From the NCBI GenBank assembly GCA_024349245.1, contig JALDNG010000006.1, positions 7,799,121 through 7,863,120 of the forward strand: DNA of 64,000 nt. The letters run 5' to 3'. Below the pieces are notes generated by a model that was not told the DNA's origin, did not search any database, and saw only the letters and a program-made list of their open reading frames with translations. Position numbers and translations under genes: made by a program. Below, piece by piece: positions 1-12,666 of this stretch (positions are counted from its first letter, which is position 1; each line of letters starts with the position of its first letter). Source of the stretch: Neodontobutis hainanensis. Taxonomy: Eukaryota > Chordata > Actinopteri > Gobiiformes > Odontobutidae.

Positions 1-3000
1 CGGGTGTGAGGACTTTTGTTGAGGTGCGGAGACCCCCCGCACCCATAATTTTACCTCACTGCATGACAATTAACCCATAGCTTATAATTCTAGCAGGGGG
101 GCGATTTTGGGTCGGACTGGGTGCAGCATGAGTCATGGGGGTCCAGGGATGGTATTACCGTTAGTCTGTTCTGGCTTGTGAAGTCCCATCTGATAACCAG
201 TCAGTCCTCGCCACACACACTGACTCACATATGCACCACACATTTCCTTTCTTCGACTGCTTTATTCTCCCTGAGTGGCTGACAAATCTCTCTGTTAGAG
301 CTTGTCAGTCCGTAAGAGCCCAGTGATGTGTGTACAGTCCCACTGTAAATGACCTGCCTGTCTGCGAGGGACCACCTGGGTCCCAGGCTGCCTCTCAGCC
401 TTTCCACAGCTCATTCTCCAGGCTGGCTGCTCCCAGGGCACACAGATAAAGCACAACACAGACTGACACCTCTGTGGCCATGTTCCTTGTTATCACAACT
501 CAATGCAGTGCTGGATGGCGCTGTGTTAAAATGTTTTGGCTCAGTGAGAATGGCCTGGTTGAGATGTGGCAAGAAAATAGCACCACTGGCAACTAGTGAG
601 TATTTTTAGTAATAGTTTCAACATTTCTGTTTCATCACAGATAATTGACTATGTGGCAAATATTATGCAAAAAGCCTGCAATTAAAATAAATACATGAAA
701 TGGGTTAATTTCTTTACCTACAACTTAAACATTACTTAAAAAATAATAAATACAATCCAAAGTATTACAAATAAATAGGACAGAATAGGCTTTCTTAGCA
801 CCATCCTCCTCAAGGACAAACACTCAATATAATTATTGTAAAAAAAAAAACAAAATGGGTTCTGTCTCATTGACCCATTCAGTTCTGCTGTATATGGCAG
901 AGATGTGCCAGCACCAGGCGTCTGTGCTAAATAACAGCACACAAAACGCTTACACCAGCACTCGTTTTGAATGAGGCTTCACAATAGAGCTGGCCAAGAG
1001 TGACTGTCACACACCACCCCGGGGACAAGACAATACCACTGCAGATGAGCTCGTCTCTGTTTTCCAACTGAACAGAGGTTTGGGGATGCAGCGTTGGAAA
1101 GGAATCACACATTCCTTAAGAGGGTAGAGAGCCCATAGAGGGGGTGGCCTGCTCTGTGGCAGAGGTTTCCAGCTGGCGCATAATAACACCCCAGGCCTCT
1201 CCTCTGGCCGGGACACCAGGCAGGCTCTTTAGCAGCTATTATATGAGAGTGCTAAGTGTATGATACAGTATATTGTTATGAATTGAAAGCAGCAATTGAT
1301 GTACAAATATAGCAGGTCAGTGTACAAATTAGAGGACGAAATGATCTAAAAACCTACTAGAGTCATCAGAAAAACACAATAATCTTCTGTGTTATTATTT
1401 TAAGAAGTTGCTATAAATTAATTAAGTGGTAATAACAAATACAATATAAAAATGGCTTTCTATTCAATACAATATTATGGTTTTATTTTATTTTTTTAAT
1501 CAAATTGATTGACCAGACTCACTGTATGCAGCAATAAGTCTTCCTGCTCAAACTGAGTGCAGAGTAAATATGGGTCCCAGCTCTGCTGCACAGAAACCCC
1601 TCCTCCAGTGCTCCAAGTGCGTGTAAAATTAATCACCACAATTCTGCTCAAACAATACAGCCACTGACATGACAATTTCTCCTAGAATGCCATCTTAATC
1701 TCTACCCAACACACAAAAATTATAGGAATAGAGAGCGCAAAAAAAAAAAATACAATTTACAAAATCCTGTGTTTATACGATTCTCTGTATGCCATTTTAC
1801 TGTTGCCTTTTCTAACAAAGTCATTAGGCACACACCAGTGATACATAAATGTTGCTGTATAGATTCCATTAGCTAATTCTGGGTGAATTGTAATTGCAGA
1901 GTCTGATCCGTCGCCGTGCCTGCTGCTTTATTAAGACTGCCAGTGGTTGGTGAGCAATGTAATATTGACGTCCAAGGCAGACACAATCTCAGGCCCACGG
2001 GCAAAAGGAATATTAAACTGTTACTGTATTCTGCTGTCTATCTAGGCCTCCCTCCTCCTCTCTATCCCCATCCCATAGCCAGTAATGAGGAAATAACATC
2101 TTCATTAGACATCTGTTTAACTGTATTAGAAGATGAGTCCTGGGGGAACCATTGGTCATGCTGAGGATGGGGGTCTGTTGGACTACAATATAACAAATGT
2201 GATACTGAAAGAACGGAACAGAAGGTCCTGAGATTGGAGTCTTTTTAAGCAGACAAAACTGAAATTAGGGGCGCAGTGGCTCAGCGGTAGAGCGGTCGGC
2301 CTTCAACCGGAAGGTAGGCGGTTCGATTCCCGCTCTCCCCACAGTTCACACTGTTGTTGTGTCCTTGGGCAAGACGCTTAACCCTCCTTGCCTCCAGTGG
2401 CACAGCACTGGTGTATGAATGTGTGTGATTGTTGCTCTGGTGTATGGATGTGTGAGAATGTTGGGACAAAGGATGGAAATTAGCCTACAGCTACAATCTG
2501 GCATGTTTACATTCATGTGGTTGTCTCGTGTATGTTCATTAACACTGTCCCAATCAAATGAATAAAAAATAAAAAAAATAAAAAAAGAATTGACTTATGC
2601 ATTTTCAAACAAAATGGGTGTACTCGCTCTGCCACTTGGGCTGGAATTATCCAACTATAGCTGAATGGGGTAGGCGTGTCACCTGTATGGATAGCAAAAT
2701 AAACAACTCTGTTTTCCAAATATCACAACATAAATGTGATTAGGCCCAGAGAATTAAATAAAGTTACTTATACTTAGACAAAGTCCAGACACCCTAAAGT
2801 GTATCTGAACTAGATTCAACAATAACAGCACACCTTAGCATTCCCAATGAAGCATGGAAAGTGACTTGGAGACCATATGGTGCAGGTCCATATAAGGAGC
2901 ACAAGACAGAGATGGCACCGTTCCTGCTCTCCAGTCCACAAGGAATCAGCTGTGCTACATAAACCAGGTCTTGGCAGGGAGGCCTTTTACAGGTATGCAT

Positions 3001-5360
3001 TTGGTGTGCTTCAACACTCTTGTTATGTAATCATGTGATCAGACACAAAGTGCTGATGATGAGCCTTCTGGATTGTTTTCCACTCTAGCGGCTGTCAGCA
3101 TGCTAACGTGTCTGTTTCTGGTTTCTCAGGATAAGCTCAGGAATGGGGAAAGATTCCTCTCAGGTACCAGAGATTCAGAGCAGCTTTAGAAGATAAACTG
3201 TGAAACGAGGGACACAGAACGCCGAGCTGTCAGGATTATCCCTATAAAGAGTGCATTCCTCTCAAGACTCATGGCTGAGGCCTTTAGCATTCCACTCGCC
3301 AAATGTGTCTTCCTATGAACCTCCAAGTGTGATCGATAGCAATTATCATTACGTCCAGCATCCTCAAAGGCTTGTCAGGCCATGGTGTGAAAACATAACA
3401 AGACATGCAATTTGGCCATCACACCATATGATCAAGCCAAGAAAACTGTAATTGACAAATCAAAGGGAGGCTAAATGCTACATTTAAACTTATGCGGGAG
3501 AGAGAGAAGTGGCTTCCAAGCCTATCAACTTACATTCCCCCACATTAGACACTGCAATCTGGCCGACTAATTTAAATTGATACATCAAAGGTTTGCTATG
3601 TTGGGTATATTCCAGATGAATTTCAAGGTTTTACAATTTACTCTGCCTTCAAGTACTTGTATTAACTTCAGTATATTTTTCCATGAAATAAATCTCACAA
3701 TGCAATTATTTCTTTTCTGTCAAAAATAAAGTGACTGTCCTTAAGAGGGACAACTAAAGTTTGAATAACCCATTATCATTGTTTGATGAGGCTAGGCTAA
3801 GTGTAAACAAGATAGTTTAAATAATCTGGATATGATTTTTACATGTTTATACAATTGCCACAACAAAGAGTGTGTTCCTGACTATCTTGAAACACATCCT
3901 TCCTCCCCACATCTGTGTCCTCTTCAAAAAACCCTTAGGAGGCCAAGTCTAGCAAATAAATCACAAGCACAAACCCAGGCCAAACAGGGCTTTAAACTAA
4001 AACCATTTATGCTTATTTTACAAATAGAAAGCATAGATTATAAATTCATACTTTAGAGCTTAAATGGTGTGTGCTCTGGCTAAAGCCTCACTAACCATTA
4101 GGTCCTGTGAATGGGATGATATAGGTCAGAGGTTGTCATGATTTATGTCTGACCATAATCCAAAATTGGATCTAAATCCCCAGAGATTACAAATAGTGCC
4201 AGAGCTAACATGCACACAGGGCACCAATAAAAGTCATGCAGCATTTTATTCTGGCCTCAAAATATCAGTCGTATCAATCCTCACATTCAATCAGTATCAC
4301 TGAAGAGAAGATCAAACATAGGTAGTCTCATATTTTCTTTAATGTCTCTTTTGCTTACCCTGTCTAGTCTAAAATAGAGCAGGTATTTTTAAGTGACACT
4401 AGATGAGATTAACAGCTCCGCAAAGATCTAATTACTCACATTCAACAATTCGGTTTCTGTGAAAGTAAACTAGATGTATAGTACATGCTTGGAAATGGTC
4501 CAGTATGCATAAACTCTAATTAACAGGGAAAATGTTCTTGACAGTAAGCTGCCTGCCACTAACAAAGCAACAAAATTACTGAAATCAGCATAAAGGTCAT
4601 GGCAAAATTGCAGGGTGGTAGACAACACCAATTGTAAATTGTGCTGAAGGGGTGAAGAGTGGAGAGAAAGAAGAGCTGGTGAGCTCCTCTCAGACCCAGG
4701 GGCCGAGGAGGAGGGAGATTAGAAATCGTGCAATGTCAGGATTGGGAGCATGATGGGCAGTGTGGGGTGGGGGGTGGGACTGTGAGAACAAGGAAGTTAG
4801 AAATGGGGGTTGCAAGGCTTGATAATTGTGATATACACACTTGCTCATATGCCCACGACGGGTGGCTGATGGGTAAACAGGCAGGGATGGGAGGAGAGAC
4901 GATGGCTGGGCTCTGCCTAGGAATACTAAACAGGAGATCAGGGATGTCGTTGCCATTAAGTCAGGACCAGAAAATACCAATGTGTCAACCAGACACTATC
5001 AAGGCACAAGGAGTCACTGGGGAATGTTTCTCCTTCTACTCTTAAACATCTACATCATCTTAGTTTTCTGACACCGGCTAACAAAATGAGCTGATTTAGT
5101 CCAGTGTAAACTTGTTCCCACTCACCCCACTTACACAAGCGCGTACACAACTTAAGTGCTACCTAGCACCAAAATAATACTTTAGCTCTAGGTACCAAGT
5201 TTGTCCCATTTTAGCCAGAATATTAAAATATTTGTGCTTATTTTATTCAATAACTCTATGTTTCCATGTTGAAGATGTGTGACAAAAACTCTCTGTGCAT
5301 TAAAACGTGTGTTTAGTAAAAGTTGCGACATATTGCACAAGAACCCTACAGTGTCCTTAC
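1..5360 (-). other. tmem260 intron 3 (part), no exon seen
   Basis: No further tmem260 exon was recognised here on the minus strand. In particular nothing resembles the next expected motif (SRLTWQWS). The only clear feature is the SINE at 2267-2587. Short open frames show no splice context or homology. Confidence 0.6.
2267..2587 (+). repeat. tRNA-derived SINE, full-length-like
   Basis: The tRNA-like head has an A box (GGCTCAGCGGTAG, 2278-2290) and a B box (GGTTCGATTCC, 2320-2330). A conserved body follows (GTGTCCTTGGGCAAGACGCTTAA type), then a diverged tail and an A-rich end near 2565-2587. The same head and body recur at 10412, 34692 and, reversed, at 57419. A functional tRNA gene is rejected because the copies are repeated, lack a proper acceptor stem and share a SINE body. 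Confidence 0.85.
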
Positions 5361-5512
5361 CTGCAGACAGTAATGCAGAGAGTGCCACTAGCCACAGAGC
5401 CCAGCAGGCTACTCATCAGGTTGACACTGTGGGCTGGAGAGAGTGTGGGCAGAAGTTGCACAGCCAGCCATGCTAAGAGGGTGAAGATAGGGTATCCTGG
5501 TGGGTGAGCAAC
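5361..5512 (-). CDS. tmem260: tmem260 coding exon 3
   Basis: 152 nt between a TTTAG acceptor and a GTAAG donor, encoding VAHPPGYPIF and then a membrane segment and SVNLMSSLLGSVASGTL. It aligns without gaps to human TMEM260 after the conserved HPPGYP motif. It ends in phase 2. Confidence 0.87.
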
Positions 5513-8500
5513 CTAAACACACACAACAGTCTTAGCTTTACTTAAAAGGGTATGTACAAATTAGGGTAGAAAAGCATAAAACATGAGAATAGGTGACCAA
5601 AGAGCATACTGGGATGGTAGTGGAGTCTGCCTGCCTGTTGGATTTCTATCTCAGACAATTATTTCTATATTTTTCTATGATATCAAAGCCTTTCTTGTGC
5701 ATTTCCTTTGGCCTCTTCCCAAGGACAGTGTAGGTCCCTAGAGTCCATGACAGAGCATGTGGTGTTCGCCATCTCCGGCCCCCAAACCACCTCTGAGCCG
5801 CAGTCGCTGTCGCCTGGGGGAGTTAAGCAATCACAGCAATTAGCCACTAAGTCTTCTTCACCAGATAAGGGCTCAGTCATTAAACACGGGCTCATTCTCT
5901 GGCACTGATAACATGAACCAGGCGGGAAGATGGGGCAGCACTTCAAATGAACACTTAGCTGAAAGGTGAAAACCGGTCACCTCAAAACACAAAGAAGCTG
6001 TGTAGCTGTGTAGAGACACTTTAGGCTTCAAACATAACAACTTCACCACATCAGCAAGGAGCCGGGAAGAAATGTATATGATAAAAAAAGAAAAAGTATC
6101 AGACAATGAAGTTAACTAGAGAAAAAGAAGAAAAACTACACCCCTTAATAGAGTAGTCAGACAGGTTTCTCATTGCCAGGTGTGTGGCTAACAAGAGAGG
6201 AGAGTCTTGCAGCAAAAGAGCAGCTGAGAGACAAGGGCCACTGGAAGTAAAGCGAAGCTAAGCTTTGGAGGTCTGGGGATCAGAGAAGGGGGCTAGCAGC
6301 CCAGGGAGGCCCTTCAAGGCCCTGGGGAGGCCTGAAGGAAGACAGACAGGCCACACGGACTGCAGCACTAACGGCAGGATTACTGGCATAGTGACACCGA
6401 CACAGCCTCCCTAAAAGGATCACAGCGGCGTAATAAACTTTATTAAATAATAAAACTTATTATAACTGTTAACCCGATTTAGTTCATTCTTTGCGGCTTA
6501 CACACACACAAAAAAGAGGGGTGGATATAATAAGCCTTATACCGTACATAAGGCAAAGCCTACAAAAGCCATCGCCTCACCATTGATTTTAATTGGATTT
6601 GAAAAACGGGTTGCAAATTATAGCATTCTCTACTTGCAACTTAGTAAAATAAGTGTACAGAAAAGAAGGGGAAACCTGTGGACTCAAAGTAAATTAATCT
6701 GCTTTCTGCCCATGCTTAATTAAACTTCCTTAATGCTTATGAGAGTTAATGAGTGAATTGATTAAACAATACAGCTAATACTTACCCCCAGCTCACATGC
6801 GGTGGTGATCAGCTCTCCTGTGGAAAAGAATAGGGGAGGAAATTAATGTAAACCCAATAATTATTATTAAGAGACAAGACCGCTCCCAAAGTTTTCCCAA
6901 ATCAAATACTTGCACTGGGGTTTTGCATTAATTTGCCAGGATCAAAACCTGCAAATCTTCCCAGTGTGACATTTCCTAAGCGGCACGCTCATTTTCTTCA
7001 TCTCTCACTTCTCCCCAAAAGCCTCCCTCCCCTTCTCCAGTACATACACACAGACATAAACACACACACCCAATAGACTGTCTCTTCAATGCTCTGTCAC
7101 ACAAAGACACACATATGCTGATCAGAGTAATGCTTTCAGTCCCATCCTCCCTGTGCATCAGGGTCCTTTGCATCCTCTTTCTTCTGTTGCTCTACGTGCC
7201 TCTCCTCTGCTCCCACACTCCACTGTCTCAGTGTCTCATCCATTCCATTGGGCACAAACAGAAAGGCGACGTTGCTGACAGGCACAGAATGAGGTAAGCT
7301 TTTAAAATAAGAGCAGGTTGCACAATTTTTTGACAAGCTCTGTGTGAGATGCAGCACAAACTGAAGAGAACACCCCTAAAAGCTATTTGTGGAGGCTTTA
7401 ATGTATTTGGGCACAAACCCATTTGTGCCAGAATACATCCAGAGCGTTTCAAATTAGACTGATTTCTCACCCAATGTTTTCCTCTCCCACTCATGAAAAT
7501 TGAAATTTCGTTCAGATAAAATGACATTGATAAATGTTTGGGCTCAGTACAGCTCCCTCTATTGGTCGTTTATGGTTAGTAATCTTCTTTATTAATATTA
7601 CATCAATGCGTTGCCATGTTTCCTTCAAAAAGCACAGACAATAAAATTTGGTTCTTACCTGACTCTCAAGTATTTAATTCCCATCATGATGCAATTGTAC
7701 TTAAATGTATGGATTCTAAAAGTAACAACATGGGCCAAAATGTACAACTGCAACTATAGCGCTGAACGGCCACATTAGAGATGGTACTGGCTTCCTCACA
7801 TACTTTGCATTGTGTTGATACAGTAAATTAGGATGCCTACATTTCTGCGGAGTCCTAACACTTATCACTCTAATGGACCATGAAGTCAGAACTTCTCCAC
7901 CTGCACAGCTTAAATGCTTTCACAGATCCATTTCACCTGGTATGAGCCGCCAGCTACCTGCCATCACTTTACATCACACTTTCTCATCCTTCATCAGTTT
8001 TACTCATTTCCCTCAGTAATGGCACACTTATCTACCATTCAACATGGCTACTCCAGCAAACACCAAGCCAGCCATGTCAGTGCCACAGAGATGCAGCTCT
8101 GTAGCCCTAATACCAAAAAGAAAAAATATTGACTCAACGGGGTAGCAGCACGGATGCCAAGACTCTTTGTGATAGTGGAGCATGGGCACCCACACCAGTC
8201 TTGCCATAATCCCCATCATTTCCACACTCCACATTCCTAGACAACAGCATACCCGCAGGGCTGCGCTCAAGCCTCTCCAGGGCACATCACACCTAAAGAG
8301 ATTAGGACACAGAGACGGAGACCTGGAGAATTCGAAAGGGTGTTCAGCTGGCACTATCAGAGCGGGCATCCTGCACCATCCCTAAACACTGTGGAGAAGG
8401 GGCTGGCCGTTTTTTCAAAGGCACCGCTCACTAGACAGCAACATAAGCAGCAGAGCTACTCGCTTGCTCCAATGCTTGCTCGCTTCTCATCTCTGCTCGC

Positions 8501-9735
8501 CACTATCTGTCCGAGCTTTTCATGTGCTTTAACTCTGCCAATGTGCATTCCCTTTTGTAGCCTATGCCAGAGCAGCACAAATCTAACAGGCAGAGCCTTC
8601 ATGCCATCAAGTCCACATTTACAAGTTTGTAACCTAGCAATCACTTCTAAACACTGTTTGTAATTGTGCAAGGCTTGCCTTCATAAACTGCATTACAAGA
8701 ATGTTGGATAGTACTGAGCAAAATACACGTCTGTCCACTGTCAAGCTCTTTTACAAATGTTCCATATTTTATGTTAAAATTGGACAAATTCAGGGGAATA
8801 TTTTATAAGGGATATATAAATTCTATTTTCAATAATATAAGAATGTATACTGTTGGTTATAGAGTGTTGAGTCAGTCAGATTGGTGCACTTGTCCCTCTG
8901 CTTTGCAACAGTGAATATATTTTCCAAAATTGCATCTCTTTTTATCAAGTCAAAATTGAGACTGCAAAAACAAACTTAGAATCACTCAGTCAGAATAAAA
9001 TGTTAAAGTAAAGGCATGTCCAGATGCCTTTGCTTTCTTCAAGATGTCCTGGATGACTGAGAACCTTCACAGACAATCACTCAGTCAATTACTTCCTTAA
9101 AAGTAGTCTACTACCGGTTAATAGATTCTGCTATTTTAGTTTCCTATAGCATATATAAGTACATAAAATAATCACTGACTCTCACCATCATAAAATACTT
9201 TGTTTACAATGTTTAACAAAAGCTTTATCAGCCATATCATTGTCCAGTACAGCTGGTATGGAAAAAACAAAAACTGTTCTAATTTTAGAATTGTAAATTT
9301 ACACTCACTATGACTTTGTGTAGTTGTGTATATAACTTAACATATATATTAAATATATTTTTACCTGGTCAGGTTACACTCCACACCTTAAAAGGATTTA
9401 ACTGTGGCCTGACAGTAGGATATATAAAACTACCTAATCAGTAGTGTCTCTTATAAGTTGCAGGTCAGTGATATTAGTTATCTGTGCCTGCAGAACCATG
9501 GACAGCACCAGCTGCACAGCGCTCTCCAGTTCCGTAAGTAAACTGTCACACGATTGGCTATAGGCCACACAACGTGATACACCCACGTGACCAGAGAGCA
9601 GTTGTAGCTAGCTGTGTAGCACAAACCTGAGTCTCCACCGGGGACGGTCCTCTGTACACAGGGCACATACAGAGCAGCGACAACAGCGACCATAGCACCC
9701 GTCAGTATCCAGCTTCTCCTCGTCGCCCAAGACAT
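5361..9735 (-). CDS. tmem260: tmem260 5' part (three coding exons; gene continues off left edge)
   Basis: TMEM260 is a multi-pass ER membrane protein, known in mammals as an O-mannosyltransferase acting on plexin and receptor IPT domains. Three exons are seen, in transcript order: 9735-9627 (start ATG, 36 codons plus one base), 6817-6786 (32 nt) and 5512-5361 (152 nt). Together they encode about 97 residues. Exon 1 gives a hydrophobic stretch (residues 11-23) and ends in TVPGGDSG. Exon 2 gives GELITTACELG. Exon 3 gives VAHPPGYPIFTLLAWLAVQL and a second hydrophobic segment. These match the family's conserved N-terminal loop motif (PGGDSGEL...HPPGYP). Phases join cleanly (1, 0, then 2 at the end). 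Later exons were looked for in 1-5300 and not found, so they probably lie beyond the left edge after a long intron. The human protein is about 707 aa, so only the first seventh is here. Confidence 0.88.
5513..9626 (-). other. tmem260 introns 1 and 2
   Basis: Apart from exon 2 (6786-6817) this is intron. The stretch about 6590-6800 around the microexon is AT-rich with homeodomain-type cores (TTAATTAA near 6717, several ATTA). No repeat family was recognised. Any enhancer role is inference only. Confidence 0.55.
6786..6817 (-). CDS. tmem260: tmem260 coding exon 2, 32-nt microexon
   Basis: A CAG acceptor and a GTAAG donor flank just 32 nt, which encode GELITTACELG together with the last base of exon 1. 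It matches human residues GELITAAHELG and keeps frame with both neighbours. It is too short for ordinary ORF detection. Confidence 0.85.
9627..9735 (-). CDS. tmem260: tmem260 coding exon 1
   Basis: The start codon is at 9735-9733 and the donor (GTTTGT) follows 9627 on the minus strand. The N-terminus is short and hydrophobic, followed by VPGGDSG, the family's invariant motif. An alternative upstream start is not seen, and the 5'UTR is AT-rich. A possible 5'UTR donor (GTATGT) near 9831 would make an implausibly short first intron, so I do not call it. Confidence 0.85.
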
Positions 9736-10110
9736 TGCTATTTAGGAGAAAATAGCAAAAGAATCTATTCTGCTGTGCTGCAACACAAACATTAGCGAGT
9801 TGGGCAACAGCAAGCTAAAATCATAACATACCTTTCGCTCCGTGGAACTAATATGACTCAAGACGGCTATCAGTTCTGCTTAAGAGCATGTGGAAATCCA
9901 TATAAAATCGCTTAGTTGCTGTTTTTGTGCATGCGTTTCTAAAACTTGCACACCTGTCTGGCTGGACCACTTTTTGGACGAAAAGCGGGAAGTAGCTAAA
10001 GCAGAGTGGCGCTCAAATTTACAGTGGAGCTACACTCGCGATATTACAGGCGGACGTGCCATTCCCAAAGTTTGGACAATGGAAATCACGTTTGTTTAGC
10101 CCATGACATG
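9736..10110 (-). promoter_or_regulatory. tmem260 5'UTR and promoter region
   Basis: This is the region immediately upstream of the tmem260 start codon. There is no TATA box at a fixed distance. A CTCGCGATATT element (10036-10046) resembles part of the TCTCGCGAGA-type site found in housekeeping promoters. The transcription start cannot be fixed from sequence. Confidence 0.4.
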
Positions 10111-10411
10111 TCTTAGGTAATCAAAATCATAATGTCTTTAGTTGTTTTTGATCAAATTGTATATATTTAAGAGCAAATATTAGTCAGACTGTGTAATATG
10201 CCCATGGTATAAAGCACCCAAATGCAGTCCTTATAAGCAGTGCTTAATTTGTAAAGTTGGAGGTAGGAGAACACAGAATATTTAGAACAAAGGCAAAGCT
10301 GATTTATAGCTCTTGTATGATGACATTTTAATAAACTATGGGCAATTTCTACAGGCTTAGTTATAAATCAGAGTAAAAAATGTTCAACAGACCAAATAAA
10401 CATTTACTTAA

Positions 10412-10610
10412 ACAGTGGTTAGAGCGGTTGTCCTTCACCCGGAAGGTAGGCGGTTCAATTCCCAGTCTCCCAATAGTTCATACTGTCGTTGTGTCCTTGG
10501 GCAAGACACTTAACCCACCTTGCCTCCAGTGTCTGTAACTGGTAATTACTGTAGAACATTGTAAGTCGCTTTGGATAAAAGCGTCTGCTAAATGAATAAA
10601 TGTAAATGTA
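10412..10610 (+). repeat. tRNA-derived SINE with LINE-like tail
   Basis: The A box is truncated (GTGGTTAGAGC). The B box GGTTCAATTCC is at 10452-10462, followed by the shared body (GTGTCCTTGGGCAAGACACTTAA). The tail TAAAAGCGTCTGCTAAATGA is a 3' end found on many teleost SINEs. Same family as the 2267 copy but with a different tail. Confidence 0.82.
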
Positions 10611-12279
10611 GATGTCTCAGTGCATTATTTTGAAAATGTCTACAAGCATGCTTTTATAACTAAGCAAGATACATAGCCTGCTCTCATAAATGTCTCACAA
10701 GTGGCTATATTGCTTAGGTTGAAGGGTTACTGTAATAAGGAAATTGCCCTATTGAACTGATAATAATCCCAGCCCACCATAAATGAGTCTGATCCCTTAG
10801 TAAATTGAGCCCTTGGTGAGGTGGAGTGGTGTCAGCACCTATCCAACTCTCTGATGGCTCTCTAATCCTCGCTTCCCCTCTCACACCACCCTCACTGTCT
10901 AATCAGTCCTGAACACACACAAAACTCTTACACCCATCAGACCCACACACACATGCACCCAGCCCGAGTACTCACCAGTCCTTACAAACGGGCTCAGTCT
11001 TTTCCTCAGTGTGAGTGATGTCACTGCTAATCCTCACTTGGTTATCCTCTGGGCTGCAGTGCTGGCATTGGGACGCAGGGAGTGGATGGAGGGAGTTTAT
11101 GGGGGAGGGTTGTTGGTGTTCATGGAAGAGTAGGTGGTACCCAACACAACTGGAGAGAGCATATGCACGATTGTTTACGGACGGTTTAGCTCTGATATAG
11201 GAAAGGAAAACAGAGTACTTTCACACAGGCCTGCAACTTCTTTTCAGAGGCAGAGGGGAGTCATTAGAGAGTCTGTGGGATTATCTGCCAAGCCTTTCCC
11301 GCTCTACCCCATGTTTCTACAAAATGCTTTTTATTGACAGCTTGTCCAAAGAGAGGAATTACCCACATGGCTGAGGCCCTCGCTCCATATGGTGTCAGCT
11401 TATTAACAAACATTAGTTGACTGTAATAGCAGTGGTATTAAATTCATTATCTCTCCCGACTGGATGGGAAGGGCCTTATTTTGTATTTGTGTGTGTTCAT
11501 GCGTGTGTGATTAGAGAGTTCTAATGTTGCACTGCTCTGGGGAATTTTGCCGTCTGATAAGAAAGGTTTTATAGTGAATTGTATACTCCTATAGAGGAAA
11601 GATTTTCTCATATAGAACGCATGGTACAATGACCTCAAATCAATACTACTAACCAAACATGATCGTTTACATAGATAATGTCTGATCAATACTGAAAATG
11701 AACAGCTCTGGGTCACAGGTGGTTAGTCAGACTCTGAACACAGCCCATGAACATTTGGGATTTTTTTTTAAACGGTCCAGGCCACAGCGCGTTCATGCAC
11801 AAGCGAGTGGCTTAAGAGACTGCTGAATTGGTCTATTTGAATTTGTATTTTGCTCACTTTACCACATATCTGTTTTAATCTTACCTTAAGCATCCTTGAA
11901 ATGAGGTGTAATCCAGTTAAGCCCCTTTTTTGAATCAGCTTTACAGCCACATTACACCCATTCATCTTTTTTTTTTTTTTCTAGCGTCCACAGACTACTG
12001 CTGCACTGTTGTTCATTATTGTCCACAATCTCAGATGGGAAAACAGAAGATTTTAAAGGTATGGTTAGGTGTTAGATTAGTTTGGATAGTTAGGAGGAGC
12101 AGACAGGAGCAACAGCACAGGGACTAAACCATGTATTGTAAATTGGGCCAGTGAAAATCTGATGTCAATTTAAATACATGGTCCATATTTTCACCATTTT
12201 ATTTTTATTTTGGTAATGCTGTGTTTTGGAGTTGCATAAAGGGGGCATTATTATCCATCTTTTCTTTAGCTTTCTCCAA

Positions 12280-12490
12280 GTGTGTGGAGGGGCAGCAGTC
12301 TATGCAGAGATGCCCAGACTTTCACCTCCCTAAACATTTTCTCAAGTTCTTCCGAGGAAATACCAAAGCTTTTCCAGGCCAGCCGAGAGAGACATTGTCC
12401 TAGGTCTTCCTTGGGGCCTCCTTCTGATGCGACATGCTTCAGGGATGCGTCCTGGAGGCAACCAAAACAGACACTCGAGACAACTCAGTG
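12280..12490 (-). mobile_element. Rex3-type LINE, 3' fragment
   Basis: Read on the minus strand it corresponds to the last part of the reverse transcriptase ORF. It shares long diverged matches with the copy at 43228-44090, for example CCAGGCCAGCCGAGAGA and GTCCTAGGTCTTCC. It is 5'-truncated and broken by mutations. Family assignment rests on recall of teleost Rex3 sequence. Confidence 0.72.
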
Positions 12491-12666
12491 GACTCATAAT
12501 AATATTATGGACTTATAATAATATTAAATGTGCGAGAGTACCTTCCACACTCTTCCACTAATTATAGTTTTTGTTTGCAGCCTTGACCCTTTTAGCACCC
12601 ATAACACAAAGTGTGAGTTATGCGTTACTTATGACTACTAAGTCATAAGTAGTAGGCAGTGTGAAG

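Noticed and set aside
2267..2345. Possible functional tRNA gene
   Set aside because: A and B boxes are present, but the same sequence recurs in SINE context with a shared body and A-rich tail, and acceptor-stem pairing is poor.
4690..5045. Overlapping frames of about 100 codons on both strands near 4.7-5.0 kb
   Set aside because: No conserved tmem260 motif, no splice phase match and G-rich low-complexity content.
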